From Chromatiales bacterium (GTDB lineage: Bacteria > Pseudomonadota > Gammaproteobacteria > UBA6429 > Thiohalophilaceae), in NCBI GenBank assembly GCA_027032075.1, contig JALVOC010000229.1:62001-126000 (forward strand): a DNA stretch of 64,000 nucleotides. Reading direction: 5' to 3'. Made by a program: the position numbers and the translations under genes. The notes beneath the pieces were generated by a model, which was not told the origin of the DNA, ran no database searches, and worked only from the letters and a program-made list of their open reading frames with translations. Of this stretch, positions 16,750 through 25,587 are shown piece after piece; position 1 is the stretch's first letter; every line of letters starts with the position of its first letter.

Positions 16750-16904
16750 GAACAAATTTAATGTTATGAGGTTACCAAAAAGAAACAATATGGCAATAGT
16801 ATGTTTCGATATAACCCCAAGCATGGTTATTCTTAATATGTTTGTCAATGCTGGTGTGAAACATCCTGCGCATTTGAGTATAAGCCGCTAAGCTAATAGG
16901 GAAT

Positions 16905-17672
16905 ATGAAAGTGGAAGAATATTCACTCCGAAATAAGTCAACGCAGTCACAGAATGACATTGATTACAAAAAAGCTATGGAGGATCATTATTCCACATCT
17001 TCTGGAACAAATATTGACAAATTGAATAATTTTACAAGATTTGTTCCAAGACAAACGCTTAGTATTTTTCTGGCGAAAAATGAGATTTTCAAAAAAATCC
17101 TCAATGTGCACGGAAATATAGTTGAATGCGGTGTCTATATGGGTGGTGGATTATTTACTTGGGCACAATTAAGCTCTATATACGAGCCTGTTAATCATAA
17201 TAGAAAGATAATAGGATTTGACACCTTCGATGGCTTCCCGGCAATAACTAATTTAGATCGTAGCGAGGAAAATGACGAGCACAAAACTGAGGGAGCATAT
17301 TCGTTTAGTGATTATGATAATTTGATTGAAAGTGCAAGATTATATGATTTAAATAGAAATATAGGGCATATAGAAAAACTAGAGCTTGTTAAAGGAGATG
17401 CAATTAAGACAATTCCTGAATATCTTAAAAAGAATAAACATTTGATGGTTTCATTGCTTTATTTGGATTTTGATTTGTATGAGCCAACAAAGATAGCTCT
17501 GGAGTATTTTATGCCACGAATGCCAAAAGGTGCAATTATCGCATTTGATGAATTAAATCAAAAGCAATGGCCAGGTGAAACACTGGCAATTCTTGATCAA
17601 ATTGGTATAGGCTCTCTTGAAATTAGAAGATTTACTTTTACACCATCACTCTCATATGCAGTAATAAAATGA
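16905..17672 (+). CDS. TylF/MycF-type sugar O-methyltransferase (copy 1)
   Basis: This 255-residue class I SAM methyltransferase of the TylF/MycF (macrocin O-methyltransferase) family has IVECGVYMGGG, IIGFDTFDGFP, LVKGDAIKTIP and the metal-site region LDFDLYEPTK with IIAFDELN. Such enzymes methylate sugar hydroxyls and need Mg2+. ATG 16905 has TAGGGA upstream. It shares its whole architecture with the protein at 30.25 kb. It overlaps the next, CmcI-like gene by 4 bases. The 155 bases before it hold only a 41-codon ORF of no evident meaning. Confidence 0.85.
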   Translation: MKVEEYSLRNKSTQSQNDIDYKKAMEDHYSTSSGTNIDKLNNFTRFVPRQTLSIFLAKNEIFKKILNVHGNIVECGVYMGGGLFTWAQLSSIYEPVNHNRKIIGFDTFDGFPAITNLDRSEENDEHKTEGAYSFSDYDNLIESARLYDLNRNIGHIEKLELVKGDAIKTIPEYLKKNKHLMVSLLYLDFDLYEPTKIALEYFMPRMPKGAIIAFDELNQKQWPGETLAILDQIGIGSLEIRRFTFTPSLSYAVIK

Positions 17673-18448
17673 ATATCATGAAAATATTTAAAGAAGAAAG
17701 AATTAGAAATATAAAATCTCTTGAAAAAGATATTGAGCTACATAAGAAGTCTAATGAGTGGTTAATTGCGTCAGCTAAACACAAATACTCATATAACTTT
17801 GATTGGATGGGTCGTCCAATAATCCAATATCCACAAGATATAGTTGCTATGCAGGAAATTATCTGGCAAGTAAAACCTGATCTGATTATAGAAACGGGTA
17901 TTGCGCACGGTGGTTCACTCATTTTCAGCGCTTCGATGCTTGCTCAACTTGACATGATTGATGCTATCAATAAGGGGGTCAGCATAGATCCCAAAAAGTC
18001 GAATAGAAAAGTAATAGGTATTGACATCGATATCCGTACCCACAATCAGGCTGCCATTGAAGCCCATCCTATGTCATCTCGGATCCAGATGATCCAGGGT
18101 TCTAGTATCTCGCCTGAAATCATCAAAAAGGTTAAACAAGAGGCGTCCGGATATGAGCGAATTCTCGTCTGCTTGGATTCAAACCATACTCATGAGCATG
18201 TACTTGCTGAACTAGAAGCTTATGCTCCATTAACTTCGCTTGGTAGCTATTGCGTGGTGTTCGATACAGTCGTAGAAGATCTGCCAGAAAATTTATTTCC
18301 TGATAGACCATGGGGAACGGGTAATAATCCAAAAACTGCTGTTTGGGAATATCTCGAAACACATTCAGAATTTGAGATTGATAGGTTAATACCAAATAAA
18401 CTGCTTATTACCGTAGCACCAGATGGTTATTTGAAGCGAATAAAGTGA
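17669..18448 (+). CDS. CmcI/rhamnosyl O-methyltransferase-like protein
   Basis: This 259-residue protein of the cephalosporin-hydroxylase CmcI / rhamnosyl O-methyltransferase family has a class I SAM fold with LIIETGIAHGGSLIFSA, VIGIDIDIR and LVCLDSNHTHEHVLAEL. Members methylate sugar hydroxyls in glycolipids and antigens. ATG 17669 overlaps the TylF stop in ATGA. The pair of O-methyltransferases suggests a di-O-methylated or otherwise capped sugar. Family assignment is good; substrate unknown. Confidence 0.82.
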   Translation: MNIMKIFKEERIRNIKSLEKDIELHKKSNEWLIASAKHKYSYNFDWMGRPIIQYPQDIVAMQEIIWQVKPDLIIETGIAHGGSLIFSASMLAQLDMIDAINKGVSIDPKKSNRKVIGIDIDIRTHNQAAIEAHPMSSRIQMIQGSSISPEIIKKVKQEASGYERILVCLDSNHTHEHVLAELEAYAPLTSLGSYCVVFDTVVEDLPENLFPDRPWGTGNNPKTAVWEYLETHSEFEIDRLIPNKLLITVAPDGYLKRIK

Positions 18449-18542
18449 AAAATAGCAAAAAACAACGTAAATAAATACTAAAATAGTGAAAGTATAAACT
18501 TTGTCAAGTTCGGGTTTACTGATTAAAGAAGTGATTTAAAAA

Positions 18543-19262
18543 TTGAAAGATAGTTACAATAGACCACGTACACTGGCAGTGATACCTGCACGGGGTGGCT
18601 CGCAACGCCTACCAAGAAAAAATATACTTAAAATCGGCGCGCATCCTATGATTGCATATTCAATTATGGCGGTCAAGGACGCTAATCATGTTACGGATTG
18701 GTTGGTTTCGTCAGAAGATGATGAAATTCTTGAAATCGCAAAACAATATGGTGCCTACGTTCCATTTAAGCGTCCTGAACACTTGGCAACAAATGAAGTA
18801 AGAAATATTGATGTTGTACTCCATGCGCTGGAATATATGGAAAACAAAACTGGAACGAAATACGATATTATCGTTTTACTTCAGCCTACTGCGCCAATAC
18901 GAAAAGCCTCTCATATCGATGAGGCTATCGAAATGTTGTGGAAAAGCGAGCTACCAACACTTGCTGCTGTAAAAGGGCCCTACCAAAAAAGAGATCCAAT
19001 CCTCAAGCGTATCGATGAGCATGGAAATCTTGTTTCATACCGGAATAATCCGGATTTGGATCCAAGAGAACCGTTCTATATTTATAATGCTGCATTGTAT
19101 GCTGTTAAGAGAGATTATTTCCTAAAAGAAAAGAAGTTTACCAGCGATAAACAGGTTCCTTTTATCATGGATAAATTTCATTCGACAGATGTTGATGATG
19201 TTGCTGATATGATCGTTGCTGAAGCATATCTTCAATACATGCATGCAACTGAGGAAAAGTAA
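18543..19262 (+). CDS. CMP-nonulosonate synthetase (NeuA-like)
   Basis: This 239-residue acylneuraminate cytidylyltransferase activates a 2-keto sugar acid with CTP to a CMP-sugar. The CTP-binding VIPARGGSQRLPRKN, then SSEDDEIL, RPEHLATNE and LLQPTAPIRKASHID are clear. The start is TTG 18543; no other start keeps the N-terminal motif. It is followed without a gap by a pyruvate-aldolase-family gene. It is the natural activating enzyme for the NeuB-type product encoded 14 kb upstream, though it could equally use the aldolase product. Confidence 0.88.
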   Translation: MKDSYNRPRTLAVIPARGGSQRLPRKNILKIGAHPMIAYSIMAVKDANHVTDWLVSSEDDEILEIAKQYGAYVPFKRPEHLATNEVRNIDVVLHALEYMENKTGTKYDIIVLLQPTAPIRKASHIDEAIEMLWKSELPTLAAVKGPYQKRDPILKRIDEHGNLVSYRNNPDLDPREPFYIYNAALYAVKRDYFLKEKKFTSDKQVPFIMDKFHSTDVDDVADMIVAEAYLQYMHATEEK

Positions 19263-20162
19263 ATGCGAAAGCTTGAAGGCGTTATACCTGTATTGTTGAC
19301 TCCGATGACCAAAGAAGGAGAGGTGGATGAAACATCATTGTCCAACTTGGTAGAATATTTGAATGAGAAGAAAATCGGGGGGTTCTGGGTTCTGGGTACT
19401 GGTGCAGAAGACATGAGTCTTACATATAAACAAAGACTACGTGTTGCAGAAACAGTGTCCGAAGCGAATAATGGAAAATCACCCATCATCTTGGGATCAA
19501 GTTTTTTTTCAATGCGCGACTCAATGGATTTTATGAAAGACACTGCGCATCTGAATTTTGATGCGTATCATGTTATGCCCTATCACCCATTGTTGAGTCT
19601 TGACAGAATAGAGTGGATGTATAAAAAGCTTGCAGATCATGCAGAACGACCATTATGGATGTATACCAGCGCAAACTGGTGTCGTTTCATTCCGCCTGAA
19701 TTTATAGAAAATATGATGTCCTATCCAAATATCGCTGGAGTGAAATTTAGTACCAGTAATGCGGTTCATACCGAGAAGGTTATAGGTATGGCTAATGATG
19801 AATTTCAGGTATTAACTGCTGTTGTTCGTACCTTTTATGCCAGTTTATGTTTAGGCGTAAAAGGTGGAACCACTGTCGAGGCTTGTCCTTTCATTGATCC
19901 AATAGTCTCATTATATGAGCAGTTTGTTGCTGGGGATCTGAACAAGGCGCTGGAAACTCAACAAAAACTCAATCGTTTATTGGAATCGATGCCCAAAGGA
20001 CCTGGTCAGGATAACTTTCTTCGTGTTGCAGAAGGAAAATACATATTGAGCAAGAAGGGCATATGCAAGGAATATATGAGCGGATACTATCGGGAATTAA
20101 CGCCAAAAGAAAAATGTGAAATAGACAAAGTGCTCGAGGAAAATGAATGGATAGAATGTTAG
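19263..20162 (+). CDS. DapA/NanA-family (class I pyruvate) aldolase
   Basis: This is a 299-residue TIM-barrel lyase of the dihydrodipicolinate synthase / N-acetylneuraminate lyase family. The Schiff-base Lys is K161 (GVKFSTSNA) and the catalytic Tyr is Y134 (MYTSANW). The usual GTTGE is replaced by GTGAED near residue 45. Members join pyruvate to an aldehyde or cleave 2-keto acids. Packed directly after a CMP-sugar synthetase and before Wzx, it is unlikely to be the lysine-pathway DapA. It may build or remodel a 2-keto sugar acid. The substrate is unknown. Confidence 0.83.
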   Translation: MRKLEGVIPVLLTPMTKEGEVDETSLSNLVEYLNEKKIGGFWVLGTGAEDMSLTYKQRLRVAETVSEANNGKSPIILGSSFFSMRDSMDFMKDTAHLNFDAYHVMPYHPLLSLDRIEWMYKKLADHAERPLWMYTSANWCRFIPPEFIENMMSYPNIAGVKFSTSNAVHTEKVIGMANDEFQVLTAVVRTFYASLCLGVKGGTTVEACPFIDPIVSLYEQFVAGDLNKALETQQKLNRLLESMPKGPGQDNFLRVAEGKYILSKKGICKEYMSGYYRELTPKEKCEIDKVLEENEWIEC

Positions 20163-20190
20163 CAATGTCTGCCATACAACAAAATTTGTA

Positions 20191-21696
20191 ATGTCAAGAC
20201 TTGCAAGAAATATCCTATTTAACATCATAGGACAAGGTCTTGTATTACTGCTTGGGTTTGTTGCGGTTAAATATATATTTAGTTTATTAGGTGATGATGC
20301 ATTAGGGATAATCTATTTTTCAGCGCTAATCAACTCGATATTAATGGGTGTTCTGGAAAAAGGAGTTTATAGTACCGCTGTTCGTGAAATTTCGATAAAC
20401 GCAAAATCGGATGTTGTATATACCAGGGAATTTATCAGAACAGGCACACTTTTGACGTGGGGTGCTGTTCTAATATTTGGTGTTATAATTTACATTTTGG
20501 CCCCATTGTTCGTAGAGCATTGGATTAAAGTTGTTATTGTGAGTGAATCTGATGCTATAAATTCACTGCGAATATTGGGGATATCATCTCTTTCTGCATT
20601 TCCCCTTTCATTTTATGCTAGCATCCTTCGCGGACTGCAGCGAATGGAATATAATAACATTATTGATGTTGCAACTACTGCACTTCAACAGCTCGGGGTC
20701 GTTGTTGTAATCCTTGTTTCCGGTAATTTTTTGTGGGTTGTTTTATGGCTTGCAACAAGCTATATGATCAAAATTATAACTTATCTATTTGTTTGTGTTA
20801 GATTTTTTCCTGTTACCAATTTTGTTCCCGGTTTCTCGGTCAATGTTATTAAAAGAGTATCGGGTTTTTCCTTAAAAATGATTTATATCTCTGTTTTGTC
20901 AATGCTTCATAAGCAGACAGACAAAGTTGTGTTAAGCAAGATAGAGACTATCGGTGTTCTTGGTTATTATGGATTTGTCTATAATGCAATATCCAAGGCA
21001 GGATTGTTGACGCTGGCAATATCTAATGCCGCATATCCGTCCTTTTGTGACTTGAGTACGCGAGAGGATCAAAGCGATCTTTTAGGGCAATTCAGAAAAC
21101 TCGTAGAGCTGGTTTTGTACGTGACGGTTCCGATTTTTGCACTTATCATTTATATTGCGCCACCGCTATTTACATTCGTTTTTAATGAAATGGTTTCTCA
21201 ACAATTGTTTGTACCTGTTATTTTATTATGTATAGGTTTCTATCTGAATGGAACATTAAGTGTCCCTTATCGCCTCATACTGGCAACTGGTAAGCCAGAA
21301 ATTGCAGTACGGCAAAACATACTTGCTTTAATATTTGTATTACCGATTACTGTACTACTTGTATATCGCTATGGGATTGTCGGCGCAGCCACAGGTTGGG
21401 TTTTATATTTTGTATTTGGATATGTTTATATATTGCCTAAAATATATCGCAAGTGCCTGCAATGTTCATCGATTGAGTTTTTCCAGATGTTTGTTCGTGT
21501 GACAATGATTGCGATAATCAGCTATTTCGCAGTATTTTATTACATTTATCTTGAATACAGATTAGATATTTTTGAGTTGTTAGTGGCATATATAATTGCA
21601 ACCGCAATATTTTTAATAGTGGCCTACTTGAGTATTAGTGAATTATTAAGATTAACCATTAATCGCTATGCGTCAAGCATCTTAAGATTGAAATAA
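20191..21696 (+). CDS. wzx: Wzx-type polysaccharide flippase
   Basis: This 501-residue integral membrane protein of the MOP/MATE-like polysaccharide exporter family has about 12-14 hydrophobic helices along its length. The N-terminus MSRLARNILFNIIGQGLVLL and the loop ILRGLQRMEYNNIID are typical. It moves undecaprenyl-diphosphate-linked repeat units across the inner membrane in a Wzx/Wzy-type pathway. Its presence beside a Wzz and a Wzy candidate, with no ABC export genes, supports a Wzy-dependent polymer. Confidence 0.88.
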   Translation: MSRLARNILFNIIGQGLVLLLGFVAVKYIFSLLGDDALGIIYFSALINSILMGVLEKGVYSTAVREISINAKSDVVYTREFIRTGTLLTWGAVLIFGVIIYILAPLFVEHWIKVVIVSESDAINSLRILGISSLSAFPLSFYASILRGLQRMEYNNIIDVATTALQQLGVVVVILVSGNFLWVVLWLATSYMIKIITYLFVCVRFFPVTNFVPGFSVNVIKRVSGFSLKMIYISVLSMLHKQTDKVVLSKIETIGVLGYYGFVYNAISKAGLLTLAISNAAYPSFCDLSTREDQSDLLGQFRKLVELVLYVTVPIFALIIYIAPPLFTFVFNEMVSQQLFVPVILLCIGFYLNGTLSVPYRLILATGKPEIAVRQNILALIFVLPITVLLVYRYGIVGAATGWVLYFVFGYVYILPKIYRKCLQCSSIEFFQMFVRVTMIAIISYFAVFYYIYLEYRLDIFELLVAYIIATAIFLIVAYLSISELLRLTINRYASSILRLK

Positions 21697-21725
21697 TATC
21701 TAAAATAAACAAAATTACATTAGCT

Positions 21726-22718
21726 ATGAGTCAGTCGCCTTTAGTTAGTATTGGAATGCCGGTATACAATGGAGAGATGTTTCTAAGAAGAGCATTAGAA
21801 TCACTACTCAATCAAGAATACAAAAATCTTGAGATCATCATTTCTGATAATGATTCAAATGATTCCACTGCAACTATTTGTAAAGAATATGCAAAACAGG
21901 ATCATAGAATTAGATATATAAAACAGGAAAAGAATATTGGGTTACAAAATAATTTTAAATTTGTGCTAAACGAATCATCCGGAAAATATTTCATGTGGGC
22001 AGCCGTTGATGATTTCTGGATGCCTGCATTCATTCAGTCGTTGGTGGCTGAGTTAGAAAATGATGCAAATGCTGGGCTTGCAATGAGCAGGGTTGAACGA
22101 GTTGATGTGAATGGGGTTTACCAGGATTCGATTGGTTTCGCAGGACGTGATGATCCTTGTAGAAAGGGACATCTTACAATGACATTGGGGTTGGCCACAA
22201 CAAAAAAATATAATTTATTTATATATGGCCTCTACCGCACTAATATAATTAAGAAGGCAATTACGCTGCTACCATCAATATCATCATCTGATCGATGGTT
22301 TCTTATGCAAATATCGATGGCGGCAAGATTTAAATATGTAGATAAAGTTGAACATTTGAGAACACAACATAAAACCGAATATCAGGACAGGTATCCAACA
22401 GATGAGTTTAGCGAAAATAAAATACATTCGCTTAAAAAAATATTTGATTTTAAGCCAGTGCCAGTAGTGGCGGGGGTTATTATAAAGTCATCGATCATAC
22501 CATCATACCGTAAGTTATGGCTTCCAGTAATATTGGTTTTTCTTGCATACCGGAGATTTGTTCTTGGTATAGGCGTGATGCTCCGGGAAGATAGAGTTAT
22601 TATATTGCATGACTCATTTTCAATTAAAGAAAAACTAATATACCATACTGCATTAATATTGAGGTTTCTGGTGCGGAAATTGGGTACCAAAAGAATACAG
22701 GATAGATGGTTGGCATAA
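21726..22718 (+). CDS. Family 2 glycosyltransferase
   Basis: This 330-residue GT-A glycosyltransferase begins with PLVSIGMPVYNGEMFLRRAL, followed by IIISDNDSNDSTATIC and the acidic metal-binding AAVDDFW (replacing the usual DxD). About 90 C-terminal residues carry one or two hydrophobic stretches (VILVFLAYRRFVLGIGVML) that probably bind it to the membrane. It adds one sugar to the lipid-linked repeat unit; donor and acceptor are unknown. Confidence 0.87.
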   Translation: MSQSPLVSIGMPVYNGEMFLRRALESLLNQEYKNLEIIISDNDSNDSTATICKEYAKQDHRIRYIKQEKNIGLQNNFKFVLNESSGKYFMWAAVDDFWMPAFIQSLVAELENDANAGLAMSRVERVDVNGVYQDSIGFAGRDDPCRKGHLTMTLGLATTKKYNLFIYGLYRTNIIKKAITLLPSISSSDRWFLMQISMAARFKYVDKVEHLRTQHKTEYQDRYPTDEFSENKIHSLKKIFDFKPVPVVAGVIIKSSIIPSYRKLWLPVILVFLAYRRFVLGIGVMLREDRVIILHDSFSIKEKLIYHTALILRFLVRKLGTKRIQDRWLA

Positions 22719-22805
22719 TTAAATGTGGATACTAATACGAGTTTCCGCAATGTTCGTATTTACCGTGATAATTAAAAATAGCAGTTTTATAGTGTATATT
22801 TGTAT

Positions 22806-24245
22806 ATGACAAAACAAATTTGTTTTTTTCACAGGAATTCCTTTCACGAGATTTTATTTCCTAAAATTGGTAAATATCTTGAAGATGTTTATGGGTATAA
22901 AATATTTCATGTGTCTCGATATTCATTAAATGAATATCTGAATGTATTCAATTATGAAAAATACATGGAGACAATCTGGAATGATATGGACTTATCATAT
23001 GAGAGATTAGCGTCCATTGAGATGGAGTATCCAACATATGACATGATGCGTGCAATATATTCCGAGAGAGAATTTAACTATTTTCCAAAGTATTATAATA
23101 AGAAACCGGTACCATATGAAGAGCAAATTAAATATCTAATAGGCTGTTTGGTCGCATTCGAAAATTTTATCAAAAAAAACAAAATTGAATTAGTGTTGTC
23201 AGAATTGCCACAAGGAATACCGGACGTATTTCAAGCTGTGTGTGAGAGATATGGTGTTATGTACAGGACGATGAGAGCATCGAAAATAACCCCTGGTACT
23301 GTTTTTTGCCAAGATGTTCATGAGATCCCGGTGGGTATGTTAGAACGATATAAAAATTATTTGGAATCTACCATACCAGATGAAGCTCGTAAGCAGGCAA
23401 TAGAACATATAGAAAGCATAAGGGAGAAGATCAATTTACCAGCGTATATGGAAATTACAGGGAAAAAATACAGGTTGTTAACTATCAGGAAAATGTGGGC
23501 ATTTTTGAGAGCAATATTACACAGAAAAAAAGGAACATCGCCAGTTTCAATAAATAAATCGCCTCTTTTAAATTCAATTTATTGGAACATACATCGCACA
23601 TATAACATTTGGAATGTCCGGTGGCACAAAAAAACATGGTTTTTTAATGGGGAGTTGCCAAAGAGTACGAAATATTTTGTTTTTACCTTACAGTACGAAC
23701 CTGAAAATTCTACATCAGTTAGAGCTTATCCTTTTTTCAATCAAATGTGTGTTATTGAACAGATTGCAAAGGCATTACCACTAGGCGTTATTCTTGTAGT
23801 AAAAGAACATAAGGGAAATCAGGGTTACCGGAAGGGAAAATTTTACAAGGAACTGAGTTATTTACCAAATGTTAAACTTGTAGATGCAAATACACAGGTG
23901 TCTACCCTTGTCAAAAATAGTATTGGTGTTATTACCTTGACGAGTCGTATGGGTTGGGAAGCCATTGTAATGAGAAAACCTGTGATCGTGATTGGTACTA
24001 CGTTTTATTCGTCATTTGAGTATGTAAAAAAACCAAAATCGTGGGGTGAGTTAAGAAGCTGTATTCGTGAAATAGTTTCTGGAGAAAATTATTTTACCAA
24101 GCCTGATTATGAGGAGAAATTAATTGCGTATTGCGCCAGTTACATAACTTCTACCAAAAAAGGATTTTACATTGCGAAATCAGAAAAATCACTATCAGAA
24201 AAAAATGCAGAAAATTTAGCGACAGCTATAGTAGAGATGGTCTAA
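22806..24245 (+). CDS. Capsule_synth (KpsC/KpsS-like) family protein
   Basis: This protein of about 479 residues has a C-terminal half resembling the Capsule_synth family: ILVVKEHKGNQGYRKG, VKLVDANTQVSTLVKNS and GVITLTSRMGWEAI with KPVIVIG. The N-terminal half is unrecognised. KpsC/KpsS proteins add KDO to phosphatidylglycerol in ABC-type capsules, but distant members in Wzy loci act as ordinary glycosyltransferases. ATG 22806 is preferred to TTG 22800. Likely a glycosyltransferase, possibly for a KDO- or nonulosonate-like sugar; moderately sure. Confidence 0.7.
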   Translation: MTKQICFFHRNSFHEILFPKIGKYLEDVYGYKIFHVSRYSLNEYLNVFNYEKYMETIWNDMDLSYERLASIEMEYPTYDMMRAIYSEREFNYFPKYYNKKPVPYEEQIKYLIGCLVAFENFIKKNKIELVLSELPQGIPDVFQAVCERYGVMYRTMRASKITPGTVFCQDVHEIPVGMLERYKNYLESTIPDEARKQAIEHIESIREKINLPAYMEITGKKYRLLTIRKMWAFLRAILHRKKGTSPVSINKSPLLNSIYWNIHRTYNIWNVRWHKKTWFFNGELPKSTKYFVFTLQYEPENSTSVRAYPFFNQMCVIEQIAKALPLGVILVVKEHKGNQGYRKGKFYKELSYLPNVKLVDANTQVSTLVKNSIGVITLTSRMGWEAIVMRKPVIVIGTTFYSSFEYVKKPKSWGELRSCIREIVSGENYFTKPDYEEKLIAYCASYITSTKKGFYIAKSEKSLSEKNAENLATAIVEMV

Positions 24246-24293
24246 TGAAACGTTGTAAAGTAATTATTAAGTACTGTTATATAAACAATCTAA

Positions 24294-25568
24294 ATGACTA
24301 AATTAGACACTTCATATTGGCACGAACGCGCAATAATCATATTAGTAATGTTCGGATTGTCATTTTGGAAAACGTCAGTGCTTGAAAATTATCTGCATGG
24401 TGTTTCGGTGGCAGATATTTCACTTGGGCTTGCGTCAATTTTAATATTAATTTGGTTCGTAGTAACAAAAAGAGATTTTAATATATATGGCCACTCTATA
24501 TATCCTTTTTATTTGTTATTTGTTGCTGTATTGAGTGGCGGAGTGCTTTTATTGCAGACTCTAGGATTTTTTTCAGAAATAGAATTTTTTAAGTCTTTAC
24601 TTAAGATAGGATATTATATTTTTATATCCATACTTCTGATCGGTTTTCTTCAAAATATACCTAACGACAAAATTTATGATATTGTTCTCAATGTGTTGTT
24701 TGTGTTATCGATAATTGCACTTTATGTGTTCTATGCATTGAATAGTGGATTAGAACTACCATATGGATTTTTATATCATGGGTCAGGAGAGAATTATATA
24801 GCAAATAATTATTATCGAGGATCAGACTGGGTTGTAGCAAAAGGTATATTTTCTGAACCATCATCAATGGGTATATTTTTAAATCTAGGTTTGGCCTATC
24901 TTTGGCATACAATTGGATTTTTTAAGGAAAGAGTTGGTGCAGTAAAGTATAGTGTAATCATTTTGTCGATTATTTTGACGTTTTCATTAACGTCATATGT
25001 TCTGCTTTTTGCAAATCTGATTTTGCTCGTTAAAGGAAGAAGAAATAAAGAGTTATTAAAACTTTCTGTCCTGGCAGTAGGAGTGGTAATAATAGTGTTG
25101 TTTGCTGTAAATGGTTTTGAATTGTTAGAGCGTGCTATTTCGGACAGGATTTTGGAAAAAGTGATGTCTGGTACGGATAATTCAACGATGGTTAGATTGC
25201 TTGGTAGTTGGGAAGTTCCATTAATAATAATTCAGAAGCATCCAATTCTTGGTGTAGGGCTAGGGAATATAGGAACATTTTCAGAAGAAATCAAAGGATC
25301 TCTTGTCTATGGTTTATACGGAGATGATGGATATATAGTATTTGCTTATGTTTTAGGATCTCTAGGAATAGCCGGTTTAATCATTTTTGGTGGGATGCTT
25401 GCAATTTTGATGAAAAGAAACAAAAAATCTGGATTGATATATTTATTGTCACTATTTGCACATGGCGGCTTTGTTGAACCAGTAATATGGATCTATTATG
25501 CGTTGTATGTAAATAAAAAAAACGAAGTATATGTCAATGAACAGAATAATTGTTCCGAAAGAATGTAA
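24294..25568 (+). CDS. Wzy/O-antigen polymerase-like membrane protein
   Basis: This 424-residue protein has about 10-12 transmembrane helices and a large periplasmic loop around residues 150-190 (SGENYIANNYYRG) and 280-340. KHPILGVGLGNIG is the motif shared by O-antigen ligases and Wzy polymerases. Located between glycosyltransferases and after Wzx, it is most likely the polymerase that joins repeat units in the periplasm. A ligase role is less likely because WaaL usually lies elsewhere. Confidence 0.8.
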   Translation: MTKLDTSYWHERAIIILVMFGLSFWKTSVLENYLHGVSVADISLGLASILILIWFVVTKRDFNIYGHSIYPFYLLFVAVLSGGVLLLQTLGFFSEIEFFKSLLKIGYYIFISILLIGFLQNIPNDKIYDIVLNVLFVLSIIALYVFYALNSGLELPYGFLYHGSGENYIANNYYRGSDWVVAKGIFSEPSSMGIFLNLGLAYLWHTIGFFKERVGAVKYSVIILSIILTFSLTSYVLLFANLILLVKGRRNKELLKLSVLAVGVVIIVLFAVNGFELLERAISDRILEKVMSGTDNSTMVRLLGSWEVPLIIIQKHPILGVGLGNIGTFSEEIKGSLVYGLYGDDGYIVFAYVLGSLGIAGLIIFGGMLAILMKRNKKSGLIYLLSLFAHGGFVEPVIWIYYALYVNKKNEVYVNEQNNCSERM

Positions 25569-25587
25569 TTTTGTAAGGATGAGTTAG

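Noticed and set aside
16766..16891. 41-codon plus-strand ORF between the lipoyl-acyltransferase and TylF genes
   Set aside because: No family resemblance and poor ribosome site; may be a gene remnant but cannot be supported.
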